A stretch of 64,000 nt of DNA, from the NCBI GenBank assembly GCA_024225635.1, contig JAAEMK010000919.1, positions 23,500 through 87,499 of the forward strand. The letters are read 5' to 3'. The translations under genes were made by a program, and so were the position numbers. Under the pieces are notes generated by a model, which saw nothing but the letters and a program-made list of their open reading frames with translations, had not been told where the DNA came from and searched no databases. This stretch comes from Desulfobacteraceae bacterium. Lineage in GTDB: Bacteria; Desulfobacterota; Desulfobacteria; Desulfobacterales; Desulfobacteraceae. Shown one piece after another: positions 26,657 through 36,563 of this stretch (its first letter is position 1; every line of letters begins with the position of its first letter).

Positions 26657-28375
26657 TTATTGGTTCCGGGGAGCATAGTGGGTGTGGAGTAGAGAATGAC
26701 TTTTTGCCTCCCCCGGTTTCCCCAGGTAGTTCCCATAGAGCTTTGCCACTTCAGGGTTCTCATATGATCTTTTGAGGCCGTTGTTCCGGTCGGAGGAATA
26801 GAGCCCTTGTGCTCTTTTTGCCACGGCATCCCTGCGGGAGGAGACGGGCGCGCCGCCGCCGTTGATGCACCCGCCGGCGCATGCCATCACTTCGATGAAA
26901 TGGTAGGGGCAGGTGCCGTTCCTTACCTGTTCGACCAGGGAAGGGATGTTGCCGATCCCGTTGACCACGGCCACCCGGATTTCCAGGTCCCCGACTGTGA
27001 CTGCGGCCTCCTTCACCCCATCGAATCCCCTGAGATCCTTGAACTCAAGGGGCTTTGTCTCTTCTCCCGTAAGGGTGAACACAACGGTCCTGAGGGCCGC
27101 TTCCATGACGCCCCCCGAGGTCGCGAATATCCTTGCCGCACCGGAGCCAAGTCCCAGGAATTGATCATACCCGCTCTCGGGCAGGTGACGAAAATCGATG
27201 CGGTTAAGTTTGATCAGTTTTGCAAATTCCCGGGCCGTCAGGACCATATCCACATCCCTGATCCCGTTACGGGCCATGGAAGATCTTTCTATCTCCTCTT
27301 TCTTGGCAATGCAGGGCATGATCGCCACCCCGTAGACATCCTTTTCATCGATGCCTTCAAGCTTTGGATAATAGGACTTTGACAATGCGCCAAACATCTG
27401 CTGGGGGGACTTGCAGGAGGAGATATTGCCCAGAAGATCAGGACAGTGCTTTTCCGCATAATTTATCCACCCCGGGCAGCAGGAGGTGAACATGGGTAGT
27501 TTTTCTCCCTTTTTTATCCTGTCAAGGAGTTCGGTTCCTTCCTCCATGATGGTGACATCTGCGGAAAAATCGGTGCTGAATATGCCGTTGAACCCCAATT
27601 GCCTCAGGGCTGTCAGCATCTTGCCGGAAATATCCTCACCCGGTTCGATGCCGAAGGCCTCACCGAGGATATGTTTTATGGCGGGGGCGGTCTGCACCAC
27701 AAAATGCTTTTCTTTGCTTCTCAGCATCCTGTTCAGCGTTCTGAGATCGTTTTTCTCATAAAGTGCGCCAACGGGGCAGGCTTTCAGGCATTGGCCGCAG
27801 GCGATGCAGCCGCTTTCCTCCAGGGTCTTGCCATCCCTGATCACGATCTTTTTTCCGGTTTCGGTGGTGATGGTCTCATAGACCGACAACTTCTGCACAT
27901 CCCGGCAGATGGCGACACAGGTTTCACAGAGGATACATTTACTCATATCCCTTACCATCCCGAATGTCGTTTTATCCATCGGTTCCGGTTGCGGGAACGA
28001 CTCATCCGAAGGCTTGTTCCGGTTCGGCACCTCATACTCATAGCAAAGATTCTGAAGCTCGCAATCCCCGTTCCCTTTTTCGCATGTAAGGCAATCATTG
28101 GGATGATCTTTCAGGATCTCTCTTAAGATGTTTTTTCTCTTTTCAACGATGGAATCCGTGTGGGTGAAGATTTTCATGCCCTGCTTAACCGGCGTTTCGC
28201 AGGATTTGACCTCTTTTCCGTCGGCCTCGACAATGCAGATGCCGCATACGCCCTGGGGGGCGATATCCGGATGATGGCACAGGGTGGGGAGGGTGACCCC
28301 GGCATCGGTGCAGGCCGCAAGTATGGTTTTTTCCGGGAGGGTTTTGGTGCGGGTTCCGTTTATATATATTTCCAA
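26657..28375 (-). CDS. hydA: [FeFe] hydrogenase, catalytic subunit
   Basis: A 572-residue iron-only hydrogenase that interconverts H2 with protons and electrons. The N-terminal ~80 residues are a [2Fe-2S] ferredoxin-like domain (CHHPDIAPQGVCGIC). Next comes an Hx3C-type cluster region (CLTCEKGNGDC), then two [4Fe-4S] motifs (CILCETCVAIC and CIACGQCLKAC). The H-cluster domain has all three signatures: TSCCPGW, MPCIAKK and MACAGGCINGGG. There is no signal peptide, so it is cytoplasmic. Starts at a TTG with AAAGGA upstream. It lies 76 bases behind the formate dehydrogenase gene, which suggests a formate-linked hydrogenase. Confidence 0.94.
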   Translation of the reverse strand: MEIYINGTRTKTLPEKTILAACTDAGVTLPTLCHHPDIAPQGVCGICIVEADGKEVKSCETPVKQGMKIFTHTDSIVEKRKNILREILKDHPNDCLTCEKGNGDCELQNLCYEYEVPNRNKPSDESFPQPEPMDKTTFGMVRDMSKCILCETCVAICRDVQKLSVYETITTETGKKIVIRDGKTLEESGCIACGQCLKACPVGALYEKNDLRTLNRMLRSKEKHFVVQTAPAIKHILGEAFGIEPGEDISGKMLTALRQLGFNGIFSTDFSADVTIMEEGTELLDRIKKGEKLPMFTSCCPGWINYAEKHCPDLLGNISSCKSPQQMFGALSKSYYPKLEGIDEKDVYGVAIMPCIAKKEEIERSSMARNGIRDVDMVLTAREFAKLIKLNRIDFRHLPESGYDQFLGLGSGAARIFATSGGVMEAALRTVVFTLTGEETKPLEFKDLRGFDGVKEAAVTVGDLEIRVAVVNGIGNIPSLVEQVRNGTCPYHFIEVMACAGGCINGGGAPVSSRRDAVAKRAQGLYSSDRNNGLKRSYENPEVAKLYGNYLGKPGEAKSHSLLHTHYAPRNQ

Positions 28376-28451
28376 GGATCTTTCCTTTCTATCTTAATCT
28401 GTGACCCCGGTACCGGAATGCTAAAAAAACGCCGGTGCCGGGGAGCTTTTT

Positions 28452-31136
28452 CTATGCAAGGGCCTGTTCGATATTGACCGCGCTGACCTTGAGCTCGGGA
28501 ATACTGCATTTCTCGTCAAGGTTCGTGCCGGTGAGCACATTTGCCGCGCCGTCTGCAAAGTGAAACGGCATGAAAAACAGCTCTTCCATGATTCCTTCAT
28601 GGGATCTCACCGTTGTCGTAATGTGCCCCCTTGCGGATGAGATTTTTACCCTTGAACCGTCTTCAAACCCAAGTTTTTCCAGTGTGGCCGGGTTGATCTC
28701 CACATATGAACAGGGGGATTTCTCATTGAGCTCCTTTACCCGGCCGGTCATGGTGCGGGTATGGTAGTGGTAGAGATTCCTGCCGTTGGTGAGAAGATAG
28801 GGGAACCTTGCACTCACCTGCTCCGCGCTGGGTTCGTACGCCACGGGGCAGAAATATCCCTTGCCGCGCAGGGGGCCGTTGGTGTGCAGGATCGGGGTTC
28901 CCATGTGCGTTTTGTCGGGCACGGGCCATTGAAGTCCGTTTTCTTTGATCCTTCCATAGGTGATGCCCCGGTATTGGGGCGTCACCCGTGCGATCTCCTC
29001 CATGATCTCGCTGGGATGAGCGTATTGCTTCTTAAGGCCCATGCGGTTCATGAGCTCCATGAGAATCACCCAGTCCGCCCGGGAGTCCCCGGGCCCGTCC
29101 ACGGCTTTTCTCACCCGCTGAACCCTTCGTTCCGTATTGGTGAAGGTGCCGTCCTTTTCGGCAAACGCCATGGCAGGCAGCACCACATGGGCCCGTTCCG
29201 CGGTCTCGGTAAGGAAAATATCCTGCACAATGAGGAAATCCAGGGAGTCCAGGGCGTGGCGGATGTGATTCATGTCCGGGTCCGACAGCATGGGATTCTC
29301 CCCCATGATAAAGAGGCATTTGATGGCGTGGCTGCATGCGCCGTCCATGATCGCGGGAATGGTCAGCCCCGGCTGCCGGGGGAGTTTTGTTCCCCATTCC
29401 CTTTCAAACAGCGCCTTTACTCCGGGGCTGGTATACTCCTGATTCCCGGGCAGTACATTGGGCAATCCCCCCATGTCGCAGGCCCCCTGGACATTGTTCT
29501 GGCCCCTTAATGGATTTATGCCCCCGCCCTTGACACCGATATTTCCGCATACCATGGCAAGGTTGGAGAGGGAGATCACCCCGTTTGTTCCGGTTTTATG
29601 CTGGGTGATCCCCATTGCATAATATATGCTTGCCCGGCCCGAAGCGTACAGTCTCGCGACTTTCCTGATATCCTCCGCCCTGACACCGCATATCCGGGCC
29701 GAATGTTCGGGGGAATATTTCTCCACGGACGCTTTCAACGCCTGGTAGTTCTCGGTATGGGTATTAATATAGTCATCGTCTTCCAGCCCTTCGGCGATGA
29801 TGACATGGATCATTGCGTTTATGAGGGCGATGTTGGTCCCAAGCTTTAACTGGAGAAAAACATCACTTTCATCGGCAAGCTCAATCCTTCGGGGATCGGC
29901 GATGATCAGTTTTGTCCCGTTTCTTTTGGCCTCCTTGATCTTTGCCCCGATCACGGGATGGTTTTCCCGGGGGTTTGACCCGATCACAAAGATGACATCC
30001 GCATTTTCAACGTCTCCAATGCTGTTTGTCATGGCGCCGCTTCCCAGAGTCGTTGCAAGACCTGCAACGGTTGAGGCATGTCAGAGACGGGCGCAGTGAT
30101 CGATATTGTTCGTGCCGATGACGGTCCTGAACAGTTTCTGGAAGAGATAGTTTTCCTCATTGGTGCACCGTGCCGATGTCAGGCCGGCAAACGCATCCGG
30201 TCCATCTGATGCCATGATGCCTGAAATCTTGTCCGTGATAAGGGAGTACGCTTCCTCCCAGGTGGCTTTCCTTAAGTCGCCGTTTTCCCGGATAAGGGGG
30301 GTGGTCAGCCTGTCGGAATGGCCGATGAACTTATACCCGAATTTGCCTTTCACGCACAAAAGGCCGTCATTGGGACCGGCGGATGAGGGATTGGCCCCCA
30401 GGATTTTATTGTCCGCGACCTTGAGGTCTATCTGGCAGCCCACCCCGCAATAGGAACAGGTGGTGCGGACGGTTTCGGCAGTCCACCTCCGGGCCCTGGT
30501 GCCGGACAGCCCCTTGGGGATCAAGGCCCCCACCGGGCAGACACTGACACAGTTGCCGCAGGACGCGCAGGATGACTCCCGGAGGGTTTCTCCGTTCACA
30601 GCCACGTGCCTTTTACCGTTTGTTTCCGTGAGAAAGAGTATGTTGGTGTTCTGGAGGCATGCGCAGACTTTGACGCACTTGCCGCATGCGATGCATTTGT
30701 TGGGATCGATGGAGAAAAAGGGGCTTGAATCATCCACCGGAAGCGCTTCCCGGCAGGCGTTTGAGGTTCTTTTTATTCCATACTCATAGCAATAATCCTG
30801 AAGTTTGCACTCCCCTGACTTGTTACACACAACGCAATCAAGGGGATGGTCTTCGATCATCCTTTCAAGTACCTTTTTTCGCTGCTCGATCACTATGTCA
30901 CTGTCGCTTACGATGACCATGCCGTCGGCTATGATGGTGCTGCAGGCTTTCTCCAGGCGGCCGTTTATTTCGACGACACAGATTCCGCAGTCGGTCTTTT
31001 CAGGAAAACTCCTGTTCACAAACCTTTCATCATAACAGAAAGAGGGAACTTGAATTCCTTTTTGCGTGAGTGCCCGAAGCACCGATGATTTTTCTTTTAT
31101 AGGCGTTTTTTTTTCATTGAGTATTACTTCAAACAC
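28452..31136 (-). CDS. fdhA: Selenocysteine-containing formate dehydrogenase, catalytic subunit
   Basis: One gene of 894 residues read through an in-frame UGA at 30083-30081 (residue 352). It oxidises formate or reduces CO2 at a Mo/W-bis-pterin site. The N-terminus has a NuoG-like [2Fe-2S] domain and two ferredoxin motifs (CIACGKCVKVC, CASCGNCVSVC). The catalytic domain begins at CSYCGVGC. Around the UGA it reads NNIDHCARL-U-HASTVAGL, exactly where Sec sits in family members. A 7 bp hairpin with loop GGUCU follows (30051-30069). A conventional annotation would split it at 30081 into two fragments. The start is a GTG. It leads a leftward pair with the hydrogenase. Confidence 0.95.
30051..30069 (-). 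promoter_or_regulatory. SECIS element of the formate dehydrogenase
   Basis: On the coding strand CGTTGCA-GGTCT-TGCAACG forms a perfect 7 bp stem. The AGGTCT at its tip begins 17 bases after the UGA codon. Loop sequence and distance equal the known SECIS of E. coli fdhF, which recruits SelB with Sec-tRNA. Confidence 0.9.
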
Positions 31137-31316
31137 TTGATTCTCAACTCCGTTATTTTAACAGCATAGTGCTGATCTTATAGTAAAAATGAATCGGGCC
31201 GTTCAAATGGAGCCGGCACTTGAACGGCCCTGGTCGCAAATCTGAATTTAAGGCGCAACTATCCTGTTGAAGATGCTCGCAGATATCCCCAGGCTGTCCG
31301 CTTTAAACAGCCAATG

Positions 31317-31334
31317 TAGTTGGGCGCCTAACTA
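31317..31334. promoter_or_regulatory. Palindrome downstream of marR-like gene
   Basis: TAGTTGGGCGCCTAACTA is a near-perfect palindrome with TAGTT/AACTA arms. The same arms occur in the palindrome at 31856-31875 upstream of the gene. It could be a second operator for the MarR protein, placed upstream of the formate dehydrogenase start by about 180 bases. Confidence 0.45.
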
Positions 31335-31349
31335 TATTGGTAAAAAAAA

Positions 31350-31844
31350 TTATGTTTTGACCATCAGAATCTTATCCAGCAAGCAGGTTAAGCTGCTTTT
31401 TTCGGCATCCTCCAGGGGGGCCATCAAGTCTTTGGCCAAGTCATAATAGGCGGGCATGATTTGTTCCACCAGGTCGGCTCCTTTTTGCGTGAGGATGATC
31501 GTTGACTTTCGTCCGTCCTCAGGGTCTTCCTGGCGTCGCACAAGGTCATCCCGGGTAAGCTGCCTGAGAAGGCCGGACATGGTGGCCCGGGTGATCCCCT
31601 GCTCCTGGGCCAGTTCCGAGGGAAGCGCCTGCCGCGCTTCCCGCCGCCGAAGCAGGACCAGGACAAGCCACCTGCCGTGGGTGATGCCGTAGTTTGCAAG
31701 GACCTTATCCAGGCGATCCAGAAATTCACTCCCCGTGGCAAGAATCCGCAGAAAAGCCGACACTGCAGTCTTATCCAATTGGGAGTAATCCCGCTGCAAG
31801 CGGGTTAATACCTTGTCGTCCGGAAAGTCGCGTAAATTAAACAT
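31350..31844 (-). CDS. MarR-family transcriptional regulator
   Basis: A 164-residue winged-helix regulator. The helix-turn-helix is LPSELAQEQGITRATMSGLLRQL (residues ~82-104), followed by the wing DDLVRRQEDPEDGRKS and a C-terminal dimerisation helix. There is no obvious ribosome binding site before the ATG, so the start, or a leaderless transcript, remains uncertain. Palindromes with TAGTT/AACTA arms flank the gene on both sides (31317-31334, 31856-31875), fitting autoregulation. Ligand unknown; phenolic or oxidative signals are usual for the family. Confidence 0.88.
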   Translation of the reverse strand: MFNLRDFPDDKVLTRLQRDYSQLDKTAVSAFLRILATGSEFLDRLDKVLANYGITHGRWLVLVLLRRREARQALPSELAQEQGITRATMSGLLRQLTRDDLVRRQEDPEDGRKSTIILTQKGADLVEQIMPAYYDLAKDLMAPLEDAEKSSLTCLLDKILMVKT

Positions 31845-31855
31845 GGGAGCGTCTT

Positions 31856-31875
31856 ATAGTTAGGTTCCGAACTAT
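31856..31875. promoter_or_regulatory. Probable MarR operator
   Basis: ATAGTT-AGGTTCCG-AACTAT has perfect six-base arms and sits 12 bases upstream of the MarR start codon, where it would overlap the promoter or the transcript start. It shares its arms with the palindrome at 31317-31334. Confidence 0.55.
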
Positions 31876-31896
31876 TGTCAACCTTTTTTTCCTCCT

Positions 31897-32352
31897 TCAG
31901 GCAGGGATATCCGGCTCAATGGGAATCGACGTCACGGGTACGGGTGAATTTTTCAACACTTTTTCAGTGACGGACCCAAACCGGAACTGTCCTTTTTCCC
32001 CATGGCTGGCCATGACAATCATATCCACTTTTTCCTTGTCAATTAATTTCAGGATCTCTTCCGCCGGATCCCCTATGGCAATATGCTTGATATACAGATG
32101 GCAGCCTTCCATGTACTTGTCACAAATCTGGTTCAGCCTTTTTTGGGCGGACTTGTGGGCCCATTCCATGAGTTCCTCTATACGGTTTTTGCCAAATTCG
32201 CCATACCAGGACTCATGGTGGGCAATATCCCGGATAACGTAAAGCACATGGATCTCAGCATCATACCGCTGGGTTAAAGATTGGACATAGGGCAGCGCTT
32301 TTTCAGCATTGCCGGAAAAATCCGTCGGCCAAAGTATTTTTTTTATTTCCAT
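31897..32352 (-). CDS. Universal stress protein
   Basis: A 151-residue UspA-like protein. It has the N-terminal strand KKILWPTDFSGNAEKAL and the ATP-binding pattern near the C-terminus, MASHGEKGQFRFGSVTEKVLKNSPVPV. That pattern matches G-2x-G-9x-G(S/T), so nucleotide binding is likely. Cytoplasmic, single domain. It stands alone between the MarR gene and the divergent thiol peroxidase gene, suggesting a small stress-response cluster. Confidence 0.92.
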   Translation of the reverse strand: MEIKKILWPTDFSGNAEKALPYVQSLTQRYDAEIHVLYVIRDIAHHESWYGEFGKNRIEELMEWAHKSAQKRLNQICDKYMEGCHLYIKHIAIGDPAEEILKLIDKEKVDMIVMASHGEKGQFRFGSVTEKVLKNSPVPVTSIPIEPDIPA

Positions 32353-32558
32353 GGTAACACCTTTTTTTGAACGTTGGTGTGGGGGGTGTCCTTGGGTTAC
32401 TTAACTAATAATAAAACCGAAATTCCCATTGTAAATAAATCAGGTACATTTCAATCCCATTGAAATGTACCTGTTAAAAAAAAGGAAATTTGAGCTTGAC
32501 AAACAGTCCCCGGAATCCGTTACAATCAGCAAATACCAAGCAAAACAAGGAGGATGGC

Positions 32559-33059
32559 ATGGCGAACTTCAAGATTGACGGGAATCCGGCAACCACGGTC
32601 GGTTCGTTACCCGGGGGTGGAGAAAAAGCCCCTGACTTTCTGCTCACCAAAACTGATCTTTCGGACATTTCGTTAAAGGATGTGGCCGGGAAAAAGGTGG
32701 TGCTGAACATCTTTCCCAGTGTGGACACGCCGGTGTGTTCGGCCTCGGTCCGGCGGTTCAACAGTGAAATCAGCAGTTGTCCCGGTGCGGTGGTGCTCTG
32801 CATTTCCCTGGATCTGCCCTTTGCCCATTCCCGGTTCTGTGAAACAGAAGGATTAAAGGACGTGATTCCGGTTTCGGAACTGCGAAACAGGGCGTTTGGC
32901 GACGGGTACGGGGTTCGCATCGCCCAGGGCCCCTTGGCGGGGCTGCTGGCCAGGGCGGTTGTGGTTATCGATGAAACCGGGACGGTGATTTATTCGAAGC
33001 TTGTGGAAGAGCTGAAAAACGAGCCTGATTATGAAGCTGTCCTGGATCTCCTGAAATAA
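32559..33059 (+). CDS. tpx: Thiol peroxidase
   Basis: A 166-residue atypical 2-Cys peroxiredoxin that reduces hydroperoxides using thioredoxin. The peroxidatic cysteine is in S-V-D-T-P-V-C-S (about residue 60) and the resolving cysteine in R-F-C-E-T-E-G (about 94), the normal Tpx spacing. AAGGAGG seven bases upstream fixes the ATG at 32559. It precedes the fumarase gene by 41 bases and may be co-transcribed with it. Confidence 0.95.
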   Translation: MANFKIDGNPATTVGSLPGGGEKAPDFLLTKTDLSDISLKDVAGKKVVLNIFPSVDTPVCSASVRRFNSEISSCPGAVVLCISLDLPFAHSRFCETEGLKDVIPVSELRNRAFGDGYGVRIAQGPLAGLLARAVVVIDETGTVIYSKLVEELKNEPDYEAVLDLLK

Positions 33060-33100
33060 CGAATGGACTAAAAAAAACGATGCCGGGAAAGGGGATGTCC

Positions 33101-34462
33101 ATGGATGATGAAACCATGCGAAAAGAGATGGATTCAATGGGGGAGGTACGTGTGCCGGCGGATGCCTGCTATGGCGCCGGCACCCAGCGGGCGGTCGAGA
33201 ATTTCCCGGTCAGCGGGATCGGGTTTCAACCGGCCTTCATCGGGATGCTGGCCCTGGTGAAAAAGGGTGCCGCCATGGTCAATGCCCGCCTTGGCCTTCT
33301 GGATGAAAAGCTGTCAAGGGCGATTGTTGCAGCTGCCCGGGAAGTCATTGAGGGAACCCATGACGACCAGTTTGTGGTGGACATTTTCCAGACAGGTTCG
33401 GGCACCTCCACCAACATGAATATGAATGAGGTGATCGCCACCCGGGCCAATGAAATACTCACCGGGGAGAAAAAGGGAAAAAGCCCGGTCCATCCCAATG
33501 ACCATGTCAACCTGGGACAGTCCAGCAATGATGTGATCCCCTCGGTGATCCATATGGCGGCCCGGACAGAGATCGGCAACCGGCTGGTGCCTGCCCTGGA
33601 AACGCTTTTCACGGCCCTTGCCGAAAAGACCGCCCTGTTTTCCGACGTGAAAAAGATCGGGAGAACCCATCTCCAGGATGCCGTGCCCATGACCCTGGGC
33701 CAGGAGTTTTCCGGGTACGCGCGACAGGTGGAGCTGGGTATATTGCGGATGAAAGCCGCTTCGGAACAGCTGGCGTCCCTGGCCCTTGGCGGCACGGCCG
33801 TGGGCACCGGCGTCAACACCCATGGGGAGTTTGCCCGGCAGGTGATCCGGTCCATATCGGAAGAGACCGGGTATTCCTTCCGGGAGGCGGACAACCACTT
33901 TGAAGCCCAGGGCGCCCAGGATGGGGCGGTGGCGGTCAGTGGCGCGTTGAAAACCGTGGCGGTGAGCCTCTTGAAAATCGCCAATGATATTCGATGGCTC
34001 GCATCGGGACCACGGGCCGGTCTGGGGGAGATCAACCTGCCCGGGCTTCAGCCGGGGTCCTCCATCATGCCCGGAAAAGTGAACCCGGTGATTCCCGAGG
34101 CGGTGATCCAGGTGGCCGCCCAGGTGATGGGGAATGATACCGCCATCACCATGGGGGCCCAGGCAGGCTTTTTTGAGTTAAACACCATGCTGCCCGTGAT
34201 CGGGTATAACCTGTTGCAGTCCATCGGGCTTCTCTCATCCGTGGCAGCGCTTTTTGCCGACAAATGCATAGGGGGAATTACGGCCAACCGGGCGGTATGT
34301 GAGTCAAATATTGAAAAGAGCCTGGCAATGGCCACCTACCTTGTCCCCCATGTGGGATATGACAGGGCCGCCGCCATTGCAAAACGCGCTTTTGACACCG
34401 GCAAAACCGTGAGGGAGATCGCCCTTGCGGAAGAAAAACTGCCGGAATCCTATCTGCCCTAG
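33101..34462 (+). CDS. fumC: Class II fumarate hydratase
   Basis: A 453-residue homotetrameric, iron-free fumarase interconverting fumarate and malate. Conserved blocks are GSGTSTNMNMNEVIA, HPNDHVNLGQSSND and the family signature G-S-S-I-M-P-G-K-V-N. Aspartate ammonia-lyase is the main alternative in this superfamily, but the HPNDHVN block is fumarase-like. The ATG at 33101 is preceded by AAAGGGG; earlier in-frame ATGs at 33080 and 33095 lack this. The stop overlaps the stop of the convergent LysE gene by four bases. Confidence 0.88.
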   Translation: MDDETMRKEMDSMGEVRVPADACYGAGTQRAVENFPVSGIGFQPAFIGMLALVKKGAAMVNARLGLLDEKLSRAIVAAAREVIEGTHDDQFVVDIFQTGSGTSTNMNMNEVIATRANEILTGEKKGKSPVHPNDHVNLGQSSNDVIPSVIHMAARTEIGNRLVPALETLFTALAEKTALFSDVKKIGRTHLQDAVPMTLGQEFSGYARQVELGILRMKAASEQLASLALGGTAVGTGVNTHGEFARQVIRSISEETGYSFREADNHFEAQGAQDGAVAVSGALKTVAVSLLKIANDIRWLASGPRAGLGEINLPGLQPGSSIMPGKVNPVIPEAVIQVAAQVMGNDTAITMGAQAGFFELNTMLPVIGYNLLQSIGLLSSVAALFADKCIGGITANRAVCESNIEKSLAMATYLVPHVGYDRAAAIAKRAFDTGKTVREIALAEEKLPESYLP

Positions 34463-35049
34463 GAAAACATGGCGTAGCCTGTCGCGCCCACCATGAGGGT
34501 GACCATGGCGATGTTCACGCAGAAAAGCGTCCGCCTTGACTGGACAAATCGTGGAATCAGCGCGCCGGCAGCACACCAGGAGCTGTGAAAAACGATCAGC
34601 CCGCCCATGAAACTTGCGAGAAACACGATGATCTGGGGGGTGAGCGGGGCGGTGCTGTCCACGAACTGACTGAACCCGAAGATCATCATCGCCCAGCTTT
34701 TGGGGCTCAAGGGGTGGAGAAACAGTCCCTCCACAAAGGTGAAGCGTTTGTCGATTTTTTGGGGGGCCGCCTGGATCATCAACACCTTGACCGCAAGATA
34801 GAGGATATAGGCCGACCCCAAAAATTTCATGATGGTCGCCGCCACCGGAGACGCCGTGAATAGCTCCCCCAGGCCGCAGACCACAAGGAGATCCATGGGG
34901 ATGCGGCCGACGACCAGTCCCATCAGAAATGGCATGGCGCTTCTAAAGCCCGTGGTCTGGCCGATGGCCATCATGGTGAGGTTTCCGGGGCCGGGAGTTC
35001 CGGTCATGGCAACCACGAATAAAAAGAACGGCAGGTAGTTTTCTAACAT
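34459..35049 (-). CDS. LysE-family amino-acid exporter
   Basis: A 196-residue membrane protein with about six hydrophobic segments. It opens with the LysE/RhtB signature TPGPGNLTMMAIG (about residues 18-30), followed by GLVVGR. It exports an amino acid or similar small metabolite across the inner membrane. It is divergent from a MocR-type regulator only about 125 bases away, which probably controls it. Confidence 0.9.
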   Translation of the reverse strand: MLENYLPFFLFVVAMTGTPGPGNLTMMAIGQTTGFRSAMPFLMGLVVGRIPMDLLVVCGLGELFTASPVAATIMKFLGSAYILYLAVKVLMIQAAPQKIDKRFTFVEGLFLHPLSPKSWAMMIFGFSQFVDSTAPLTPQIIVFLASFMGGLIVFHSSWCAAGALIPRFVQSRRTLFCVNIAMVTLMVGATGYAMFS

Positions 35050-35174
35050 TTTCTCCTCGCTGGTTTCCTGGACGGTTCATTCAACAGACGGTATGGTCCG
35101 GCTTTAATCATAAAAGTAAGATGGGGCGGATTATATGGTTGACTTTGTGTGGCGTCAAGGTAAGTATTGTATGC

Positions 35175-36563
35175 ATGACAATATGGATACCAGAGATAGA
35201 CAAAGAGACCAAGGGACCCCTCTACAGGAATTTGGCCGATTCCATCGAGAGGGATATCTATGCCGGGACATTGCGTCCGGGCCACCGGCTGCCCACCCAT
35301 CGGGAGCTTGCCGACGAACTGGGCATGAATGTCAGCACCGTGACCCGGGGATACCGGGAGGCTGAAAGCCGTGGCCTTATATCCGGGACCGTGGGCCGGG
35401 GCACCTTTGTGGCGTCGGACGCTGTCACCAGCACTCCCATGGTTTCTTCGGAACCCTACTCCCCGGGAATGATCGAGATGGGGCTGATCAACCCCCTGGT
35501 GTTTATGGACCCGGACCTTAATCAGGGGTTGAAGCGGCTGGCACGGCGCCGGGACCCCGGTGTGTTTATGAATTACTCGGATCCCCGGGGGCTGCCGGAG
35601 CATCGGGCGGTGGGGGCGTTGTGGGCCGCTCGCTACGGGTTTGATGCCCGGGCCGAAGATGTGATCGTCTGCTCCGGCGCCCAGCATGCATTGACCTGCT
35701 GCCTCTCGGGGTTGTTCAGGAGCGGTGATTGGATCGCCACCGATCATCTCATCTATCCGGGGATGAAAACCCTTGCCGCCTTGCTGGGGGTGCGCCTGGT
35801 GCCCATTGAGATGGATTCGGAAGGCATGGTGGCGGAAAGCCTTGACATGGCCTGCCGGAGGAACGACATCAAGGGGCTCTATCTCGTACCCGGGGTGCAG
35901 AATCCCACCACCACCACCATGTCCGGGGCCCGCAGGGATGAGATTGCCGGGGTTGCGGCAAAGCACGGCCTTATCATCATCGAGGATGATGCCTATGATC
36001 TGACCGGGCCTGCCATGCAGCTTCCGGTCACCGTGAGGAATCCTGAAAATTCCGTATTTATTGCAGGGGTATCAAAGGCCATGGCCCCCGGCCTCCGGGT
36101 GGCGTTCATGATCGTTCCCAAAAAATTCAGGCGTCCCCTGTCCGAAGCCGTGCTCAGCACCATATGGATGACACCGCCCCTCAATGTGGAGCTGGTTTCC
36201 ATGTGGATCAAGGACGGCACGGCCGACAGGGTGGTGGCCGCCAAAAGGGCGGAGGCTGAAAAACGGTTCAGGATCGCAGGAACGATCCTGGAGGATTATC
36301 CCTTCGCGGGGTTGCCCACGGGATTCTTTATCTGGTTGACCCTTTCCGAACCGTGGACCGGCGCGACATTTGAAGCCAAAGCCCGGGAGGTTGGCATCAA
36401 CCTTTTCAGCGCGGAGAAATTCACAGTTGGCGGGGCCGTGGCTCCGCCTGCCGTGCGGCTTTCTCTCTGTCATACCGAGGCGCTGGCGGACTTGAAAAAG
36501 GGACTCACCCTGATCCGGGAGATCCTCGCCAACACGCATCTGGATTCTGTTCCCATAGTATAA
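35175..36563 (+). CDS. MocR-type regulator (GntR wHTH plus aminotransferase fold)
   Basis: A 462-residue chimeric regulator. The N-terminal GntR winged helix has LPTHRELADELGMNVSTVTRGY at about residues 40-61. A class I aminotransferase-like domain follows with PLP-binding features: the lysine in GVSKAMAPGLRVAF and an aspartate in EDDAYD. Such proteins use a PLP adduct as signal and are often divergent from the transporter they regulate, here the LysE exporter. The ribosome binding site is weak (AAGG 14 bases upstream); an upstream ATG at 35121 is possible. Confidence 0.88.
   Translation: MTIWIPEIDKETKGPLYRNLADSIERDIYAGTLRPGHRLPTHRELADELGMNVSTVTRGYREAESRGLISGTVGRGTFVASDAVTSTPMVSSEPYSPGMIEMGLINPLVFMDPDLNQGLKRLARRRDPGVFMNYSDPRGLPEHRAVGALWAARYGFDARAEDVIVCSGAQHALTCCLSGLFRSGDWIATDHLIYPGMKTLAALLGVRLVPIEMDSEGMVAESLDMACRRNDIKGLYLVPGVQNPTTTTMSGARRDEIAGVAAKHGLIIIEDDAYDLTGPAMQLPVTVRNPENSVFIAGVSKAMAPGLRVAFMIVPKKFRRPLSEAVLSTIWMTPPLNVELVSMWIKDGTADRVVAAKRAEAEKRFRIAGTILEDYPFAGLPTGFFIWLTLSEPWTGATFEAKAREVGINLFSAEKFTVGGAVAPPAVRLSLCHTEALADLKKGLTLIREILANTHLDSVPIV

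Noticed and set aside
28452-31136. Formate dehydrogenase read as two genes or as a pseudogene broken by a stop at 30081
   Set aside because: The stop is UGA in the exact place of the catalytic Sec, the frame continues with family sequence, and a SECIS hairpin follows.
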